From Halosimplex halobium (GTDB lineage: Archaea > Halobacteriota > Halobacteria > Halobacteriales > Haloarculaceae): 64,000 bases of DNA. Location of the stretch: the NCBI RefSeq assembly GCF_051414055.1, contig NZ_JBLKNX010000017.1, positions 1-64,000 on the forward strand, in the 5' to 3' direction. The notes beneath the pieces were generated by a model. That model saw only the letters and a program-made list of their open reading frames with translations, had not been told where the DNA came from and did no database searches. The translations under genes and the position numbers were made by a program. Positions 48,327-57,485 of the stretch are shown here, one piece after another; position 1 is the first letter of the stretch, and each line of letters begins with the position of its first letter.

Positions 48327-48790
48327 TGCAAGCGCTCGTCCAGCTCCGCGGCGAAGTGAACATGAACCAGGACGTACGGGACACGCTGGAGATGCTGAAC
48401 ATCCACAACGTGAACCACGCCGCGTTCGTCCCGGAGACGGACACCTACGAGGGCATGGTCACGAAGGTCAACGACTACGTGGCCTACGGCGAACCCAGCG
48501 TCGAGACGGTCGAGCTGCTGCTCGAGCGGCGCGGCGAGCCGCTGGAGGGCGACGCCGACATCGACGACTCGTGGGTCGTCGCCAACACCGACTACATGAG
48601 CGTCGAGGAGCTCGCCGAGGCGCTGGTCGACGAGGAGACGACGCTGCGCGAGCAGGGGCTGGCGCCGACGCTGCGCCTGCACCCGCCCCGCGGCGGCCAC
48701 GACGGCATCAAACACCCCACCAAGGAGGGCGGCGAGCTCGGCAAGCACGACACCGAGGCCATCGACGACCTCCTGGAGGCGATGCGATGA
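48326..48790 (+). CDS. rpl30: Ribosomal protein L30 (uL30), 154 aa
   Basis: MQALVQLRGEVNMNQDVRDTLEMLNIHNVNHAAFVPETDTYEGMVTKVNDYVAYGEPS and the C-terminal RLHPPRGGHDGIKHPTKEGGELGKHD are the archaeal long-form L30. Overlaps of 1 bp with S5 and 4 bp with L15. Confidence 0.98.
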   Translation: MQALVQLRGEVNMNQDVRDTLEMLNIHNVNHAAFVPETDTYEGMVTKVNDYVAYGEPSVETVELLLERRGEPLEGDADIDDSWVVANTDYMSVEELAEALVDEETTLREQGLAPTLRLHPPRGGHDGIKHPTKEGGELGKHDTEAIDDLLEAMR

Positions 48791-49284
48791 CATCCAAGAA
48801 GAAACGACAGCGCGGCTCCCGCACGCACGGCGGCGGCTCCCACAAGAACCGCCGCGGCGCCGGCCACCGCGGCGGCCGGGGCAACGCCGGGAGCCGCAAA
48901 CACGAAATGCACAACCACGGCCCGTGGGACAAACACGGGTTCGAACGACCCGACGACGTCCAGGACGAGGTCGCGGAGGTCGACGTCCGCGAGCTCGACG
49001 AGGACGCCGCGCTGCTGGCGGCCGAGGGCGTCGCCGACGAAACGGGCGACGGCTACGCCATCGACGCGCGTGACGTCGTCGAAGACGGCTACGAGGTCGA
49101 CGTGGTGAAGGTGCTCGGCGCTGGTCAGGTGCGCAACGAGCTGCACCTGGTCGCCGACGCCTTCTCCGACGGCGCGGTCGAGAAGGTCGAGGACGCGGGC
49201 GGCTCGGTCGAGCTGACCGAGGCCGGGCAGGCCCGCGCCGAGGAAACCGACAAGGATACACCCGACGAGCAAGACGACTCATAA
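48787..49284 (+). CDS. rpl15: Ribosomal protein L15 (uL15), 165 aa
   Basis: TSKKKRQRGSRTHGGGSHKNRRGAGHRGGRGNAGSRKHEMHNHGPWDKHGFERPDDVQD is the conserved glycine/arginine-rich archaeal L15 N terminus. The acidic C-terminal half is haloarchaeal. It binds at the base of the central protuberance late in assembly. SecY follows 2 bp later. Confidence 0.98.
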   Translation: MTSKKKRQRGSRTHGGGSHKNRRGAGHRGGRGNAGSRKHEMHNHGPWDKHGFERPDDVQDEVAEVDVRELDEDAALLAAEGVADETGDGYAIDARDVVEDGYEVDVVKVLGAGQVRNELHLVADAFSDGAVEKVEDAGGSVELTEAGQARAEETDKDTPDEQDDS

Positions 49285-49286
49285 CC

Positions 49287-50771
49287 ATGGGCTGGAAGGA
49301 CACCGCCGAACCGGTACTCACCCGCATGCCCACCGTCCAGCGACCGGACGGCCACGTCCCCTTCAAGCGGAAGCTGGGCTGGACGGCCGGCGTGCTGGTG
49401 CTGTACTTCTTCCTGACGAACGTCTTCCTGTTCGGCCTCGGGACCGGCCAGGGCCAGGACGTCTTCGGCCAGTTCCGGTCGATCCTCGCGGGCGGACAGG
49501 GCACGATCATGCAGCTGGGCATCGGACCCATCGTCACTGCGAGCATCGTGTTGCAGCTGCTCGGCGGTGCCGACCTGCTCGGCCTCGACACGCAGAACAA
49601 CCCCCGGGACCAGGTGCTCTACCAGGGGCTCCAGAAGTTCCTGGTGCTCGTGATGATCTGCCTGACCGGCCTGCCGATGGTGTTCGCGGGCGGGTTCCTG
49701 CCGGCCAGCGAGGCGCTGGCCCAGTCGTTCCCCGGCGGGGCGTTCGGCGTGCAGTGGCTGCTGTTCGCCCAGATCTTCGTCGGCGGTGTCCTCATCCTCT
49801 ACATGGACGAGGTCATCTCCAAGTGGGGCGTCGGCTCCGGGATCGGCCTGTTCATCATCGCCGGCGTCAGCCAGCGACTGATCGGCGGGCTCGTCTCGAC
49901 GAGCTTCATCGGCAACCCCAACGAGATCGGTCTCATCCCGTACTGGATCGGGGTTGTCACCGGGAGCGCCGATGTCGGGCCGCTCCTCGGGAGCGGACTC
50001 CAGACGCTCATCTTCGGTCAGGGTGACATCCTCGCGATGATCACGACGGTGCTCATCTTCGTGGTCGTCGTCTACGCCGAGAGCGTCCGCGTGGAGATCC
50101 CGCTGTCGAACACCCGGGTCAAGGGCGCCCGCGGTCGCTTCCCGGTGAAGCTCATCTACGCGAGCGTCCTGCCGATGATCCTCGTCCGCGCGCTGCAGGC
50201 CAACATCCAGTTCCTGGGCCGGATCCTCCACGCCCAGCTGGGGAGCCTCCCCGCGTGGCTGGGCACCTACCAGGAGTCGGCGGGCGGCGTCGCCAACCCG
50301 GTCGGCGGCCTGTTCTACTACATGGCCCCCGTCCGGAACCCGAGCCAGTGGATGTGGTGGCTCGGTCAGACGACCAACGCCCCCTGGCAGATCGCCCTGC
50401 GCGTCGGCGTCGACCTGACGTTCATGGTCGTCGGCGGCGCCATCTTCGCCATCTTCTGGGTCGAGACCACCGACATGGGCCCGGAGGCGACCGCCCAGCA
50501 GATCCACAACTCCGGGATGGAGATCCCCGGCTTCCGCCGCAACACCAGCGTCATCGAGAAGGTGCTGGAGCGGTACATCCCGCAGGTAACCGTCATCGGC
50601 GGCGCGCTGGTCGGCCTGCTGGCCGTGCTCGCCAACATGATGGGGACCATCGGTGAAGTCTCCGGGACGGGGCTGCTGCTGACGGTGTCTATCACCTACA
50701 AGATCTACGAGGAGATCGCCGAGGAGCAGCTCATGGAGATGCATCCCATGATGCGCCAGATGTTCGGCTAA
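49287..50771 (+). CDS. secY: Preprotein translocase subunit SecY (494 aa)
   Basis: Ten membrane segments are visible. The plug/TM2 region, FLPASEALAQSFPGGAFGVQWLLFAQIFVGGVLILYMDEVISKWGVGSGIGLFIIAG (TM3-TM4) and the cytoplasmic loop ESVRVEIPLSNTRVKGARGRFPVKLIYASVLPMILVRALQANIQF with the conserved RVKG (ribosome and SecA/SRP docking) are present. It is the channel for co-translational export. A large extracytoplasmic insertion (about 325-350) is typical of haloarchaea. It ends the superoperon; no adk-like gene follows within the window. Confidence 0.98.
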   Translation: MGWKDTAEPVLTRMPTVQRPDGHVPFKRKLGWTAGVLVLYFFLTNVFLFGLGTGQGQDVFGQFRSILAGGQGTIMQLGIGPIVTASIVLQLLGGADLLGLDTQNNPRDQVLYQGLQKFLVLVMICLTGLPMVFAGGFLPASEALAQSFPGGAFGVQWLLFAQIFVGGVLILYMDEVISKWGVGSGIGLFIIAGVSQRLIGGLVSTSFIGNPNEIGLIPYWIGVVTGSADVGPLLGSGLQTLIFGQGDILAMITTVLIFVVVVYAESVRVEIPLSNTRVKGARGRFPVKLIYASVLPMILVRALQANIQFLGRILHAQLGSLPAWLGTYQESAGGVANPVGGLFYYMAPVRNPSQWMWWLGQTTNAPWQIALRVGVDLTFMVVGGAIFAIFWVETTDMGPEATAQQIHNSGMEIPGFRRNTSVIEKVLERYIPQVTVIGGALVGLLAVLANMMGTIGEVSGTGLLLTVSITYKIYEEIAEEQLMEMHPMMRQMFG

Positions 50772-50949
50772 CTCCGCCGAACGTCCGGTCCGACCGCATT
50801 CTTTCGACGCTCGATACCGGACAGCGACGGCATCGGTCGCGGCGGAAGGGGCGACCACGACGGGAGAGGGCGGTCGCCGCTCGGGTGTCCGTTCGTGGGC
50901 CCCGATATCGTCACAGCTTATTAGTGTGTCCCAAGCCACGGAGGGAAAC

Positions 50950-52638
50950 ATGGCACGTGATATCGACAGACGGAATTTCTTGAAGCTGGCCGGGACCGCT
51001 GCGGGGACGGCCGCGGTGGCGGGCTGTTCGGGCGGCGAGGAGACGCCGACCGAGGGTGACGGCGGTGACGGCGGAGATGGAGACGGCGGCGACGGCGGTA
51101 ATGGCGGCGACGGGATGGACGGCGGCGACACCGCGACCGAGACGGGGACGCCGCTGCCGGAGCCGGAGACGCGGGTCGGCTACCTCGAACGGGCCAACCG
51201 CCTGCTCCACGAGGAGGCGCCGTGGATCTTCCTGAACCGCCAGTACTCCGTCTACGGCAAGTCGACGGACGTGGACTGGGAGGCCCGCCGCGACGAGCGC
51301 ATCGACGGGTACGCCATCGAGCCGACGGGCGATACGGGCTCGGTGCAGATCACCCAGTCGGCGATGGACTCGGGGCTGGACCCTCACGACCACCGCGAGA
51401 CGCCGACGGACAACATCGTCCTGCAGGCCTACGAGGGGCTGCTCTCGCGGGACCGCGAGGGCCGGGTCATCGAGGAGCTGGCGACGGGCTACGAGCGGCT
51501 CGAACCCGGGCGGGTGCGGTTCGAACTCCGCTCGGGCGTCTCCTTCCACAGCGGCGACTCGCTGACCAAGGAGGACGTGGCCTTCTCGATCAACCGGATC
51601 GTCGACCCGGATGTGGGCGGGCTGGACAGCCCGCAGTCCGACCAGCTGGCCGGGGTCACGGGGGCCGAACCCGCGGACGGAGACAGCGCGGTCATCGTCG
51701 AGTCCGACGGGATCAACCCGATCGTGTTCGCGCTGTTCGCGACCTACTGCGACGTGATGAACAAGTCGTGGGTCGAGTCCCACGACACGGCGTACATCAA
51801 CACGCACATGGACGGGACGGGCCCGTTCCAGCTGGCCAACTACGAGCAGGACGTGTCGGTCACCTTCGAGTCGTACGGCGACTACTGGAAGGACGAGGCG
51901 CCGGCGGACGAGCTGGTGATCACCGCGGCGAGCGAGGCGAGCACGCGGGTCAACCAGCTGCTCAGCGACGAGACGGACGTGATCGTCAACGTCCCGCCCC
52001 AGAATATCAGCCAGGTCGACCAGGCGGACAACGCGGAGATCAGCGCGGTCCCGAGCACCCGGATCATCTACAACGCGATGATCTACAACCGGGAACCGTT
52101 CGACTCCGCCGAGTTCCGGCGGGCGATGAACTACGCCATCGACCTGGAGGGGATCGTCGAGAACGTCCTCTCGGGGTTCGGCGACGGGACCAGCCAGCCG
52201 ACGCTGGAGGGCTTTACCGGGTACAACTCGGAGCTGGACCCCTATCCGCACGACCCCGAGGAGGCCGAGCGGCTCGTCGAGGAGAGCGGCTACGCCGGCG
52301 CGGAGATCGAGTTGCACACGCCCAACGGCCGGTACCTGAAGGACCTGGAGATCGCCCAGGCGGTCGTCGGCTACATCGACGACCTGGAGAACGTCTCCGC
52401 GTCGGTCAACCAGCGTGACTTCGGGAACCTGGCGGAAGTGCTGCTCGACGGCGACATCTCGACGGGCCCGGCGTTCTACCTCATCGGCTGGGGTAACGCC
52501 ACCTTCGACGCGAGCCAGACGATCATCCCGCTTTTGACCTCCGACGGGGCGCTGACCTCCTACAAGAACGAACGAGTCGACGAGCTGATCAACGAGGCCC
52601 AGAGCATGGGCGGCGGGGAGTCAGGGACCGACAGCTAA
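50950..52638 (+). CDS. Oligopeptide ABC substrate-binding lipoprotein, apparently circularly permuted (562 aa)
   Basis: A Tat-type signal (R7-R8 in DRRNFLKLAGTAAGTAAVAGC) with lipobox Cys C26 is followed by a Gly/Asp linker. The body (about 130-562) is an SBP_bac_5 peptide-binding fold (QAYEGLLSRDREGRVIEELATGYE; SFHSGDSLTKEDVAFSINRIVDP). The segment VGYLERANRLLHEEAPWIFL...VDWEARRDERIDGYAI, normally the last about 50 residues of such proteins, lies at about 75-124, and the protein ends at ERVDELINEAQSMGGGESGTDS where that segment would start. The ATG at 50950 fits a TATA-like cttatta (50917-50923) 30 nt upstream. First gene of a five-gene transporter operon. Confidence 0.9.
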   Translation: MARDIDRRNFLKLAGTAAGTAAVAGCSGGEETPTEGDGGDGGDGDGGDGGNGGDGMDGGDTATETGTPLPEPETRVGYLERANRLLHEEAPWIFLNRQYSVYGKSTDVDWEARRDERIDGYAIEPTGDTGSVQITQSAMDSGLDPHDHRETPTDNIVLQAYEGLLSRDREGRVIEELATGYERLEPGRVRFELRSGVSFHSGDSLTKEDVAFSINRIVDPDVGGLDSPQSDQLAGVTGAEPADGDSAVIVESDGINPIVFALFATYCDVMNKSWVESHDTAYINTHMDGTGPFQLANYEQDVSVTFESYGDYWKDEAPADELVITAASEASTRVNQLLSDETDVIVNVPPQNISQVDQADNAEISAVPSTRIIYNAMIYNREPFDSAEFRRAMNYAIDLEGIVENVLSGFGDGTSQPTLEGFTGYNSELDPYPHDPEEAERLVEESGYAGAEIELHTPNGRYLKDLEIAQAVVGYIDDLENVSASVNQRDFGNLAEVLLDGDISTGPAFYLIGWGNATFDASQTIIPLLTSDGALTSYKNERVDELINEAQSMGGGESGTDS

Positions 52639-52681
52639 ATGTCGTCGACGCGGGCGCACGCACTGGAGCGGGGGCGATAGC

Positions 52682-53713
52682 GTGGCGTCGATGGGTCGGT
52701 TCCTGGCGCGGCGGGCGCTGCAGGGACTGGCGGTCGTGCTGGGCGTGGTGACCGTCGTCTTCCTGCTGCGGTACGTGACGCCGGGGAGCCCGGTTGATTT
52801 CATCGCGCCGCTGGACGCCAGCCAGGCCACTCGCCGCCGGATCGCCGAGAACCTGGGGCTGAACAGGCCGCTGTACGTCCAGTACGTCGACTACGTCGCG
52901 GATCTCATGACCGGCGACATGGGGTACTCCTACCGGTCGCGGACGCCCGTGCGGCCGCGCGTGTTCGCGAAGGTGCCGGCGACGCTGGAGCTAGCGCTCG
53001 CGGCGACCTTCGTGGCCGTCGTGCTCTCGATCCCGCTGGGCGTGGTCAGCGCGACCCACCGCCACGGCCCGGCCGACTACGGGGCGACGCTGTTCTCGCT
53101 GGTCGGCATCTCGACGCCGAACTTCTGGCTGGGCGTGATGCTCGTCATCGTCTTCGCCGTGCAGTTCAACGTGTTCCCGACGAGCACGCGCCCGGTCGGG
53201 CTGCTCGACGCCCTCGGGAACCTCGTGGTGATCGCCGGCCCCGAGCAGGGGTTCGCTGCCCCGCTGAACGTCTCCGGGTTCCTCGCGGACCTGCGGTCGT
53301 GGCTGGCCTACATCACGTTGCCGGCGATCACCCTGGGGACGTACTTCACGGCGCTGATCACCCGGCTGACCCGCTCGGGGATGCTCGACGAACTCGGGCA
53401 GGGCTACGTCCGCGCGGCGCGGGCGAAGGGGCTGCCCGAGACCCTGGTGCGGTACCGCCACGCGCTGCGGAACACGCTCATCCCCGTGATCACCGTCGTC
53501 GGCCTCCAGCTCGGGACGCTGGTCGGTGGCGCGGTGATCACCGAGGCCGTCTTCGACTGGCCGGGACTGGGGACGCTGGTCATCGACGCTATCGGCAACC
53601 GCGACTGGCCGCTCATCCAGGGCTGTCTGGTGGTCATCGGCTTCGGCTTCGTGGTCGTGAACATCGTCGTCGACGCGCTGTACGCGACGCTCAATCCGCA
53701 GGTGATGGACTGA
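52682..53713 (+). CDS. Oligopeptide ABC permease, DppB/OppB type (343 aa)
   Basis: MGRFLARRALQGLAVVLGVVTVVFLLRYVTPGSPVDFIAP and the EAA-like loop VRAARAKGLPETLVRYRHALRNTLIPVITVVGLQLGTLVGGAVITE mark the first permease of a peptide ABC importer, with six membrane segments. The start is the GTG at 52682 or the ATG at 52691. It is 43 bp downstream of the binding-protein gene and overlaps the next permease gene by one base. Confidence 0.95.
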   Translation: MASMGRFLARRALQGLAVVLGVVTVVFLLRYVTPGSPVDFIAPLDASQATRRRIAENLGLNRPLYVQYVDYVADLMTGDMGYSYRSRTPVRPRVFAKVPATLELALAATFVAVVLSIPLGVVSATHRHGPADYGATLFSLVGISTPNFWLGVMLVIVFAVQFNVFPTSTRPVGLLDALGNLVVIAGPEQGFAAPLNVSGFLADLRSWLAYITLPAITLGTYFTALITRLTRSGMLDELGQGYVRAARAKGLPETLVRYRHALRNTLIPVITVVGLQLGTLVGGAVITEAVFDWPGLGTLVIDAIGNRDWPLIQGCLVVIGFGFVVVNIVVDALYATLNPQVMD

Positions 53714-54843
53714 TGGGACGACTCGACACGCTACTCGAATATCTCGACCCCCGCCGGATCGTCTCGGCGCTGCGGTCGTCTGTGTCGCCGCGGACACGGC
53801 GCAACCTCCGCCGGGAGTTCGACCGCAGTTTCCTGGCGAAGCTCGGGATCGCGCTGGTCACGCTGATGGTCGCGCTGGCGGTGTTCGCGCCGCTGGTCGC
53901 CCCGTGGAACCCGACGAACCAGGACCTCGACAACGAGCAACAGCCGCCGCTGGGGTTCAGCCGCACCGAGACCCAGACCGGCCAGGAGATGGTCAACGGG
54001 AGCCTGCAGATCACCAACGAGACCGTGCGGGTGAACGCGACGACCGCCCACCCGCTGGGGACCGACGGGCTCGGTCGCGACATGCTCTCGCGGGTGATCT
54101 ACGGGGCGCGCACGTCGCTGCTGGTTGGCCTACTTGGAACCACACTCGCGATGCTGCTGGGGGTGCCGACCGGGCTGGCCTCGGGGTACTACAGCGGTCG
54201 GGTCGACGACCTGCTGATGCGGGTCGCCGACGTGAGCCTCGCGTTCCCGTCGCTCGTGCTCGCCATCGCCCTCGTGGGGCTGTGGGGCGAGGCGAGCGTC
54301 GCCGTCCCGGACCCGTTCGTCGTGACCGGGATCGCACCGCTGATACGAGGGGCGATATCGCTACCCGGCGGGCTGACCTACCCGACCGGGATGCCGGAGA
54401 CGTTCACGCTCCCCGGGACCGTCATCGTCGTGGTCGGACTGGTCAACTGGGTGTGGTTCGCCCGCGTCGCCCGCGGCGAGGCGTTAGCGGTCCGCGAGGA
54501 GGAGTACGTCACCGCCGCGGAGTCGCTGGGCGCCACCGACCTGTTCGTCATCCGCAAGCACGTCCTGCCCAACAGCCTCACGCCGATCCTCGTGCTGGCG
54601 ACGATCCAGGTTGCGGCGATCATCCTGCTGGAGAGCGCCCTCTCGTTCCTGGGGTTCTCCGGGACGACCCTCTCGTGGGGCTTCGACATCTCACAGGGTC
54701 GGCAGTACCAGACGACCGCGTGGTGGATCGCCGCGATGCCGGGGCTGGCTATCGTCGTCACGGTCATCGGCATCAACCTGATCGGCGACTGGTTCCGCGA
54801 CGCGCTGGACCCCGGCATCGAGGGTGAAGGGGGTGGCGTCTGA
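53713..54843 (+). CDS. Oligopeptide ABC permease, DppC/OppC type (376 aa)
   Basis: An N-terminal cytoplasmic stretch with arginine-rich RRNLRREF precedes TM1 (LGIALVTLMVALAVFAPLVAP); HPLGTDGLGRDMLSRVIYGARTSLLVGLL and the loop GEALAVREEEYVTAAESLGATDLFVIRKHVLPNSLTPILVLATIQVAAIIL are diagnostic of DppC. Two insertions, one before the HPLGTD motif and one at about 190-235, enlarge the extracellular loops. It overlaps both neighbours by one base. Confidence 0.95.
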   Translation: MGRLDTLLEYLDPRRIVSALRSSVSPRTRRNLRREFDRSFLAKLGIALVTLMVALAVFAPLVAPWNPTNQDLDNEQQPPLGFSRTETQTGQEMVNGSLQITNETVRVNATTAHPLGTDGLGRDMLSRVIYGARTSLLVGLLGTTLAMLLGVPTGLASGYYSGRVDDLLMRVADVSLAFPSLVLAIALVGLWGEASVAVPDPFVVTGIAPLIRGAISLPGGLTYPTGMPETFTLPGTVIVVVGLVNWVWFARVARGEALAVREEEYVTAAESLGATDLFVIRKHVLPNSLTPILVLATIQVAAIILLESALSFLGFSGTTLSWGFDISQGRQYQTTAWWIAAMPGLAIVVTVIGINLIGDWFRDALDPGIEGEGGGV

Positions 54844-56090
54844 TGGACGACGCCGATACTGACGCCGATGTCGACGCCGGTTCCGACCCCCGCGACCTCC
54901 TGCAGGTCCGGGACCTGTCGACCCGCTTCTTCACGGAACGGGGGCAGGTCAACGCCGTCGAGTCGGTCGACTTCGACGTGCGCGAGGGCGAGATACTGGG
55001 CATCGTCGGCGAGTCGGGCTCGGGCAAGTCCGTCACGGCGCTGTCGCTGGTCGACCTCGTCGAGTCGCCGGGGCGGGTGACCGAGGGGGAGATCCGGTAT
55101 CGCGACCCCGAGCTGGCCGATGAGTTCCCCGACGCGGCCGACGGCGAGATGGTCGACCTGCGGGAGTTGCCCGAGCGGGTCCGGCGGTCGCTGCGGGGGC
55201 CCGATTTCAGCATGATCTTCCAGGACCCGATGAGCAGTTTCAACCCGTCGCTGACGGTGGGCGAACAGATCGCCGAGGCGGTGGAGGTCCAGCGCCGGGC
55301 GAGCGCCCGGCCGCGGTCGACCCGCTCGCGCACGCAGGGCTACGGGCTCGGGTCGTACCTGCTGGACGGGGTCGTCCCCGGCCGCGACTACACCGACCCG
55401 GAGAGCCACGACCGCGCGGTCGAACTGCTGGAGCAGGTCGGCATCCCCGACCCCGCCGAGCGGGCCGAGGAGTACCCCCACGAGTTCTCCGGCGGGATGC
55501 TCCAGCGGGCGATGATCGCCCAGGCGCTGGCCGGCGAACCCGACCTGCTCGTCGCCGACGAGCCGACGACGGCGCTGGACGTGACCATCCAGGCGCAGAT
55601 CCTCGAACTCCTCCGTGAGATCCAGGCCGAACGGGACATGAGCGTCGTGCTCATCACCCACGACCTGGGCGTTATCGCGCGGATGAGCGACCGGGTCTGC
55701 GTCATGTACGCCGGCGAGGTCGTCGAACGCGGGACGCTCGAGGACATCTTCGAGGAGTCGGTCCACCCATACACGGAGGGGCTCGTCGGGTCGATCCCCG
55801 ACCTGGCCGACCCGGCGCCGCGGTTGCAGCCCATCGAGGGGTCGGTGCCGAGCCTGCGCGACGAGGAGATGGACGACCGGTGTTACTTCGCCGACCGCTG
55901 CCCGAAGGCGATGGAGCACTGCCTGGAGAAGCCGCCGGAGTTCGACCTCGGCGGCGAGCACGGCGCGAAGTGCGTCCTCGCCGAGCGCGAGTACAGCGAG
56001 GCGACCGCGCTCCCCGACGGGTTCTTCGAGGAAGACGGGACCGAACGGACGGCCGCCGACGGGTCCGGCGGGGGTGAGCGCCGTGAGTGA
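54843..56090 (+). CDS. Oligopeptide ABC ATPase, DppD/OppD type (415 aa)
   Basis: Walker A GESGSGKS (56-63), Q-loop in MIFQDPMSSFNPSLTV, signature FSGGMLQR and Walker B LLVADEPTTALDV are intact. The C-terminal oligopeptide-transporter domain has the Cys-rich CYFADRCPKAMEHC...C motif, which in relatives can hold an Fe-S cluster. An insertion of about 35 residues (about 150-187) sits between Q-loop and signature. The 3' end overlaps the partner ATPase gene by 17 bp. Confidence 0.95.
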   Translation: MDDADTDADVDAGSDPRDLLQVRDLSTRFFTERGQVNAVESVDFDVREGEILGIVGESGSGKSVTALSLVDLVESPGRVTEGEIRYRDPELADEFPDAADGEMVDLRELPERVRRSLRGPDFSMIFQDPMSSFNPSLTVGEQIAEAVEVQRRASARPRSTRSRTQGYGLGSYLLDGVVPGRDYTDPESHDRAVELLEQVGIPDPAERAEEYPHEFSGGMLQRAMIAQALAGEPDLLVADEPTTALDVTIQAQILELLREIQAERDMSVVLITHDLGVIARMSDRVCVMYAGEVVERGTLEDIFEESVHPYTEGLVGSIPDLADPAPRLQPIEGSVPSLRDEEMDDRCYFADRCPKAMEHCLEKPPEFDLGGEHGAKCVLAEREYSEATALPDGFFEEDGTERTAADGSGGGERRE

Positions 56091-57411
56091 GGGCCGCCCG
56101 CTGGTCGAGGTCGAGGGGCTGAAGAAGCACTTCGCGGCCGACGACTCGCTGGTCGACCGGCTGCTCGGCGCCGAGAGCCGGAGCGTCAAGGCGGTCGACG
56201 GCGTGAGCTTCGAGGTCGCCGAGGGCGAGACGCTCGGGCTGGTCGGCGAGTCGGGGTGTGGCAAGTCGACGACCGGCGAGACGCTACTCGCGCTACAGGA
56301 CCCGACCGCCGGCGACGTGCGCTTCGACGGCGAGTCGGTGTTCGACCGCGACGACATGGCGGCGTTCCGCCGGCGGGCGGGCGTGGTGTTCCAGGACCCG
56401 TTCTCCAGTCTCGACCCGCGCCAGACCGCCGGCGCCATCGTCACCGAACCGCTCGTGATCCACGGGCTGCCCGCGACCGACCCCGACGTGCGGACCGAAG
56501 CCGACGTGACCGTCGACGGCGTCGACGCCGACCGCGTCGAGGTCCGCGTGGCCGACGACGTCGACCGCGTGGTCCCCGCCGAGGACGGGGTCGCCACCGT
56601 CCACGTGACGGTCCGGCGCCGCGGCGGGGAGCTGTCGGCGACCGTCGCCGAGGACCTCTCGGCGGCGGTCGTCAGCGACGGTACCGACAGCGATAGTCGG
56701 GTCGTCGTGGAAGTGCGCGTCGATCGGTCGATCGACGAGATCCGCCGCGACCGGGCGAAGGAACTGCTGGAGCGGGTCGGGCTCTCGGCCGACCAGGTCG
56801 ACCGCTACCCCCACGAGTTCTCCGGCGGGCAGCGCCAGCGGCTCGGCATCGCCCGGGCGCTGGCGCTGGAACCGGACTTCCTCGTGCTCGACGAACCCGT
56901 GAGCGCGCTGGACGTGAGCGTCCAGGCGCAGATCCTCAACCTGCTCGACGACCTGCAGGACGAATTCGGGCTGACCTACCTGTTCATCGCCCACGACCTG
57001 AGCGTCGTCCGCCACATCTCCGACCGCGTCGCGGTGATGTACCTCGGCGAGATCGTCGAGCGCGGCCCGGTCGACGCCATCTTCGAGGACCCCCAGCACC
57101 CCTACACGCGGGCGCTGCTGGAGAGCGTCCCGCGGGCCGACACCAGCGAGCAGGGCCGCCGGGTCGACCCGCTGAAAGGTGACGTGCCCTCGCCGCGGGA
57201 CCCGCCGGCGGGCTGTCGGTTCCACACCCGCTGTCCGCACGCCCGGGAGGCCTGCCGCGAGGAGACACCCGACGACTACGACGGCGACACGGCCGGCCAG
57301 CGGGCGGCGTGTTTCCGGCTGGTCGACGACCACCCCTACTGGGACTCCGACCCCATCGACGCGGCCGCGGAGCGGTCCGGGGGCGAAGCGGCGACGGGAG
57401 ACGACGACTGA
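56074..57411 (+). CDS. Oligopeptide ABC ATPase, DppF/OppF type, with large insertion (445 aa)
   Basis: Walker A GESGCGKST (58-66), Q-loop Q107 in VFQDPFSSLDP, signature FSGGQRQR (249-256) and Walker B LVLDEPVSALDV are intact, and the C terminus has FHTRCPHAREACRE. Between Q-loop and signature an extra region of about 85 residues (about 135-222) interrupts the usual helical subdomain; it is Val/Asp-rich and beta-like (RVEVRVADDVDRVVPAEDG; VVVEVRVDRSIDEI). The frame is unbroken. Start GTG at 56074 or 56083. Ends the peptide transporter operon. Confidence 0.93.
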   Translation: MSAVSEGRPLVEVEGLKKHFAADDSLVDRLLGAESRSVKAVDGVSFEVAEGETLGLVGESGCGKSTTGETLLALQDPTAGDVRFDGESVFDRDDMAAFRRRAGVVFQDPFSSLDPRQTAGAIVTEPLVIHGLPATDPDVRTEADVTVDGVDADRVEVRVADDVDRVVPAEDGVATVHVTVRRRGGELSATVAEDLSAAVVSDGTDSDSRVVVEVRVDRSIDEIRRDRAKELLERVGLSADQVDRYPHEFSGGQRQRLGIARALALEPDFLVLDEPVSALDVSVQAQILNLLDDLQDEFGLTYLFIAHDLSVVRHISDRVAVMYLGEIVERGPVDAIFEDPQHPYTRALLESVPRADTSEQGRRVDPLKGDVPSPRDPPAGCRFHTRCPHAREACREETPDDYDGDTAGQRAACFRLVDDHPYWDSDPIDAAAERSGGEAATGDDD

Positions 57412-57485
57412 CTGCCCCGCGACAGGACCCGATCCTGGTCCGCCGGAACGACACCTTTTCCGCGGGGCCGCCCGGAATCCCGTGC

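Noticed and set aside
52642..52680. Short 13-codon frame between the peptide-binding protein and permease genes
   Set aside because: Too short, with no TATA or Shine-Dalgarno site of its own; probably chance overlap with the TAA stop.
56476..56740. Frameshift or pseudogene in the DppF-type ATPase
   Set aside because: The frame is continuous and all ATPase motifs remain in order before and after the insertion, so an in-frame insertion is the better reading.
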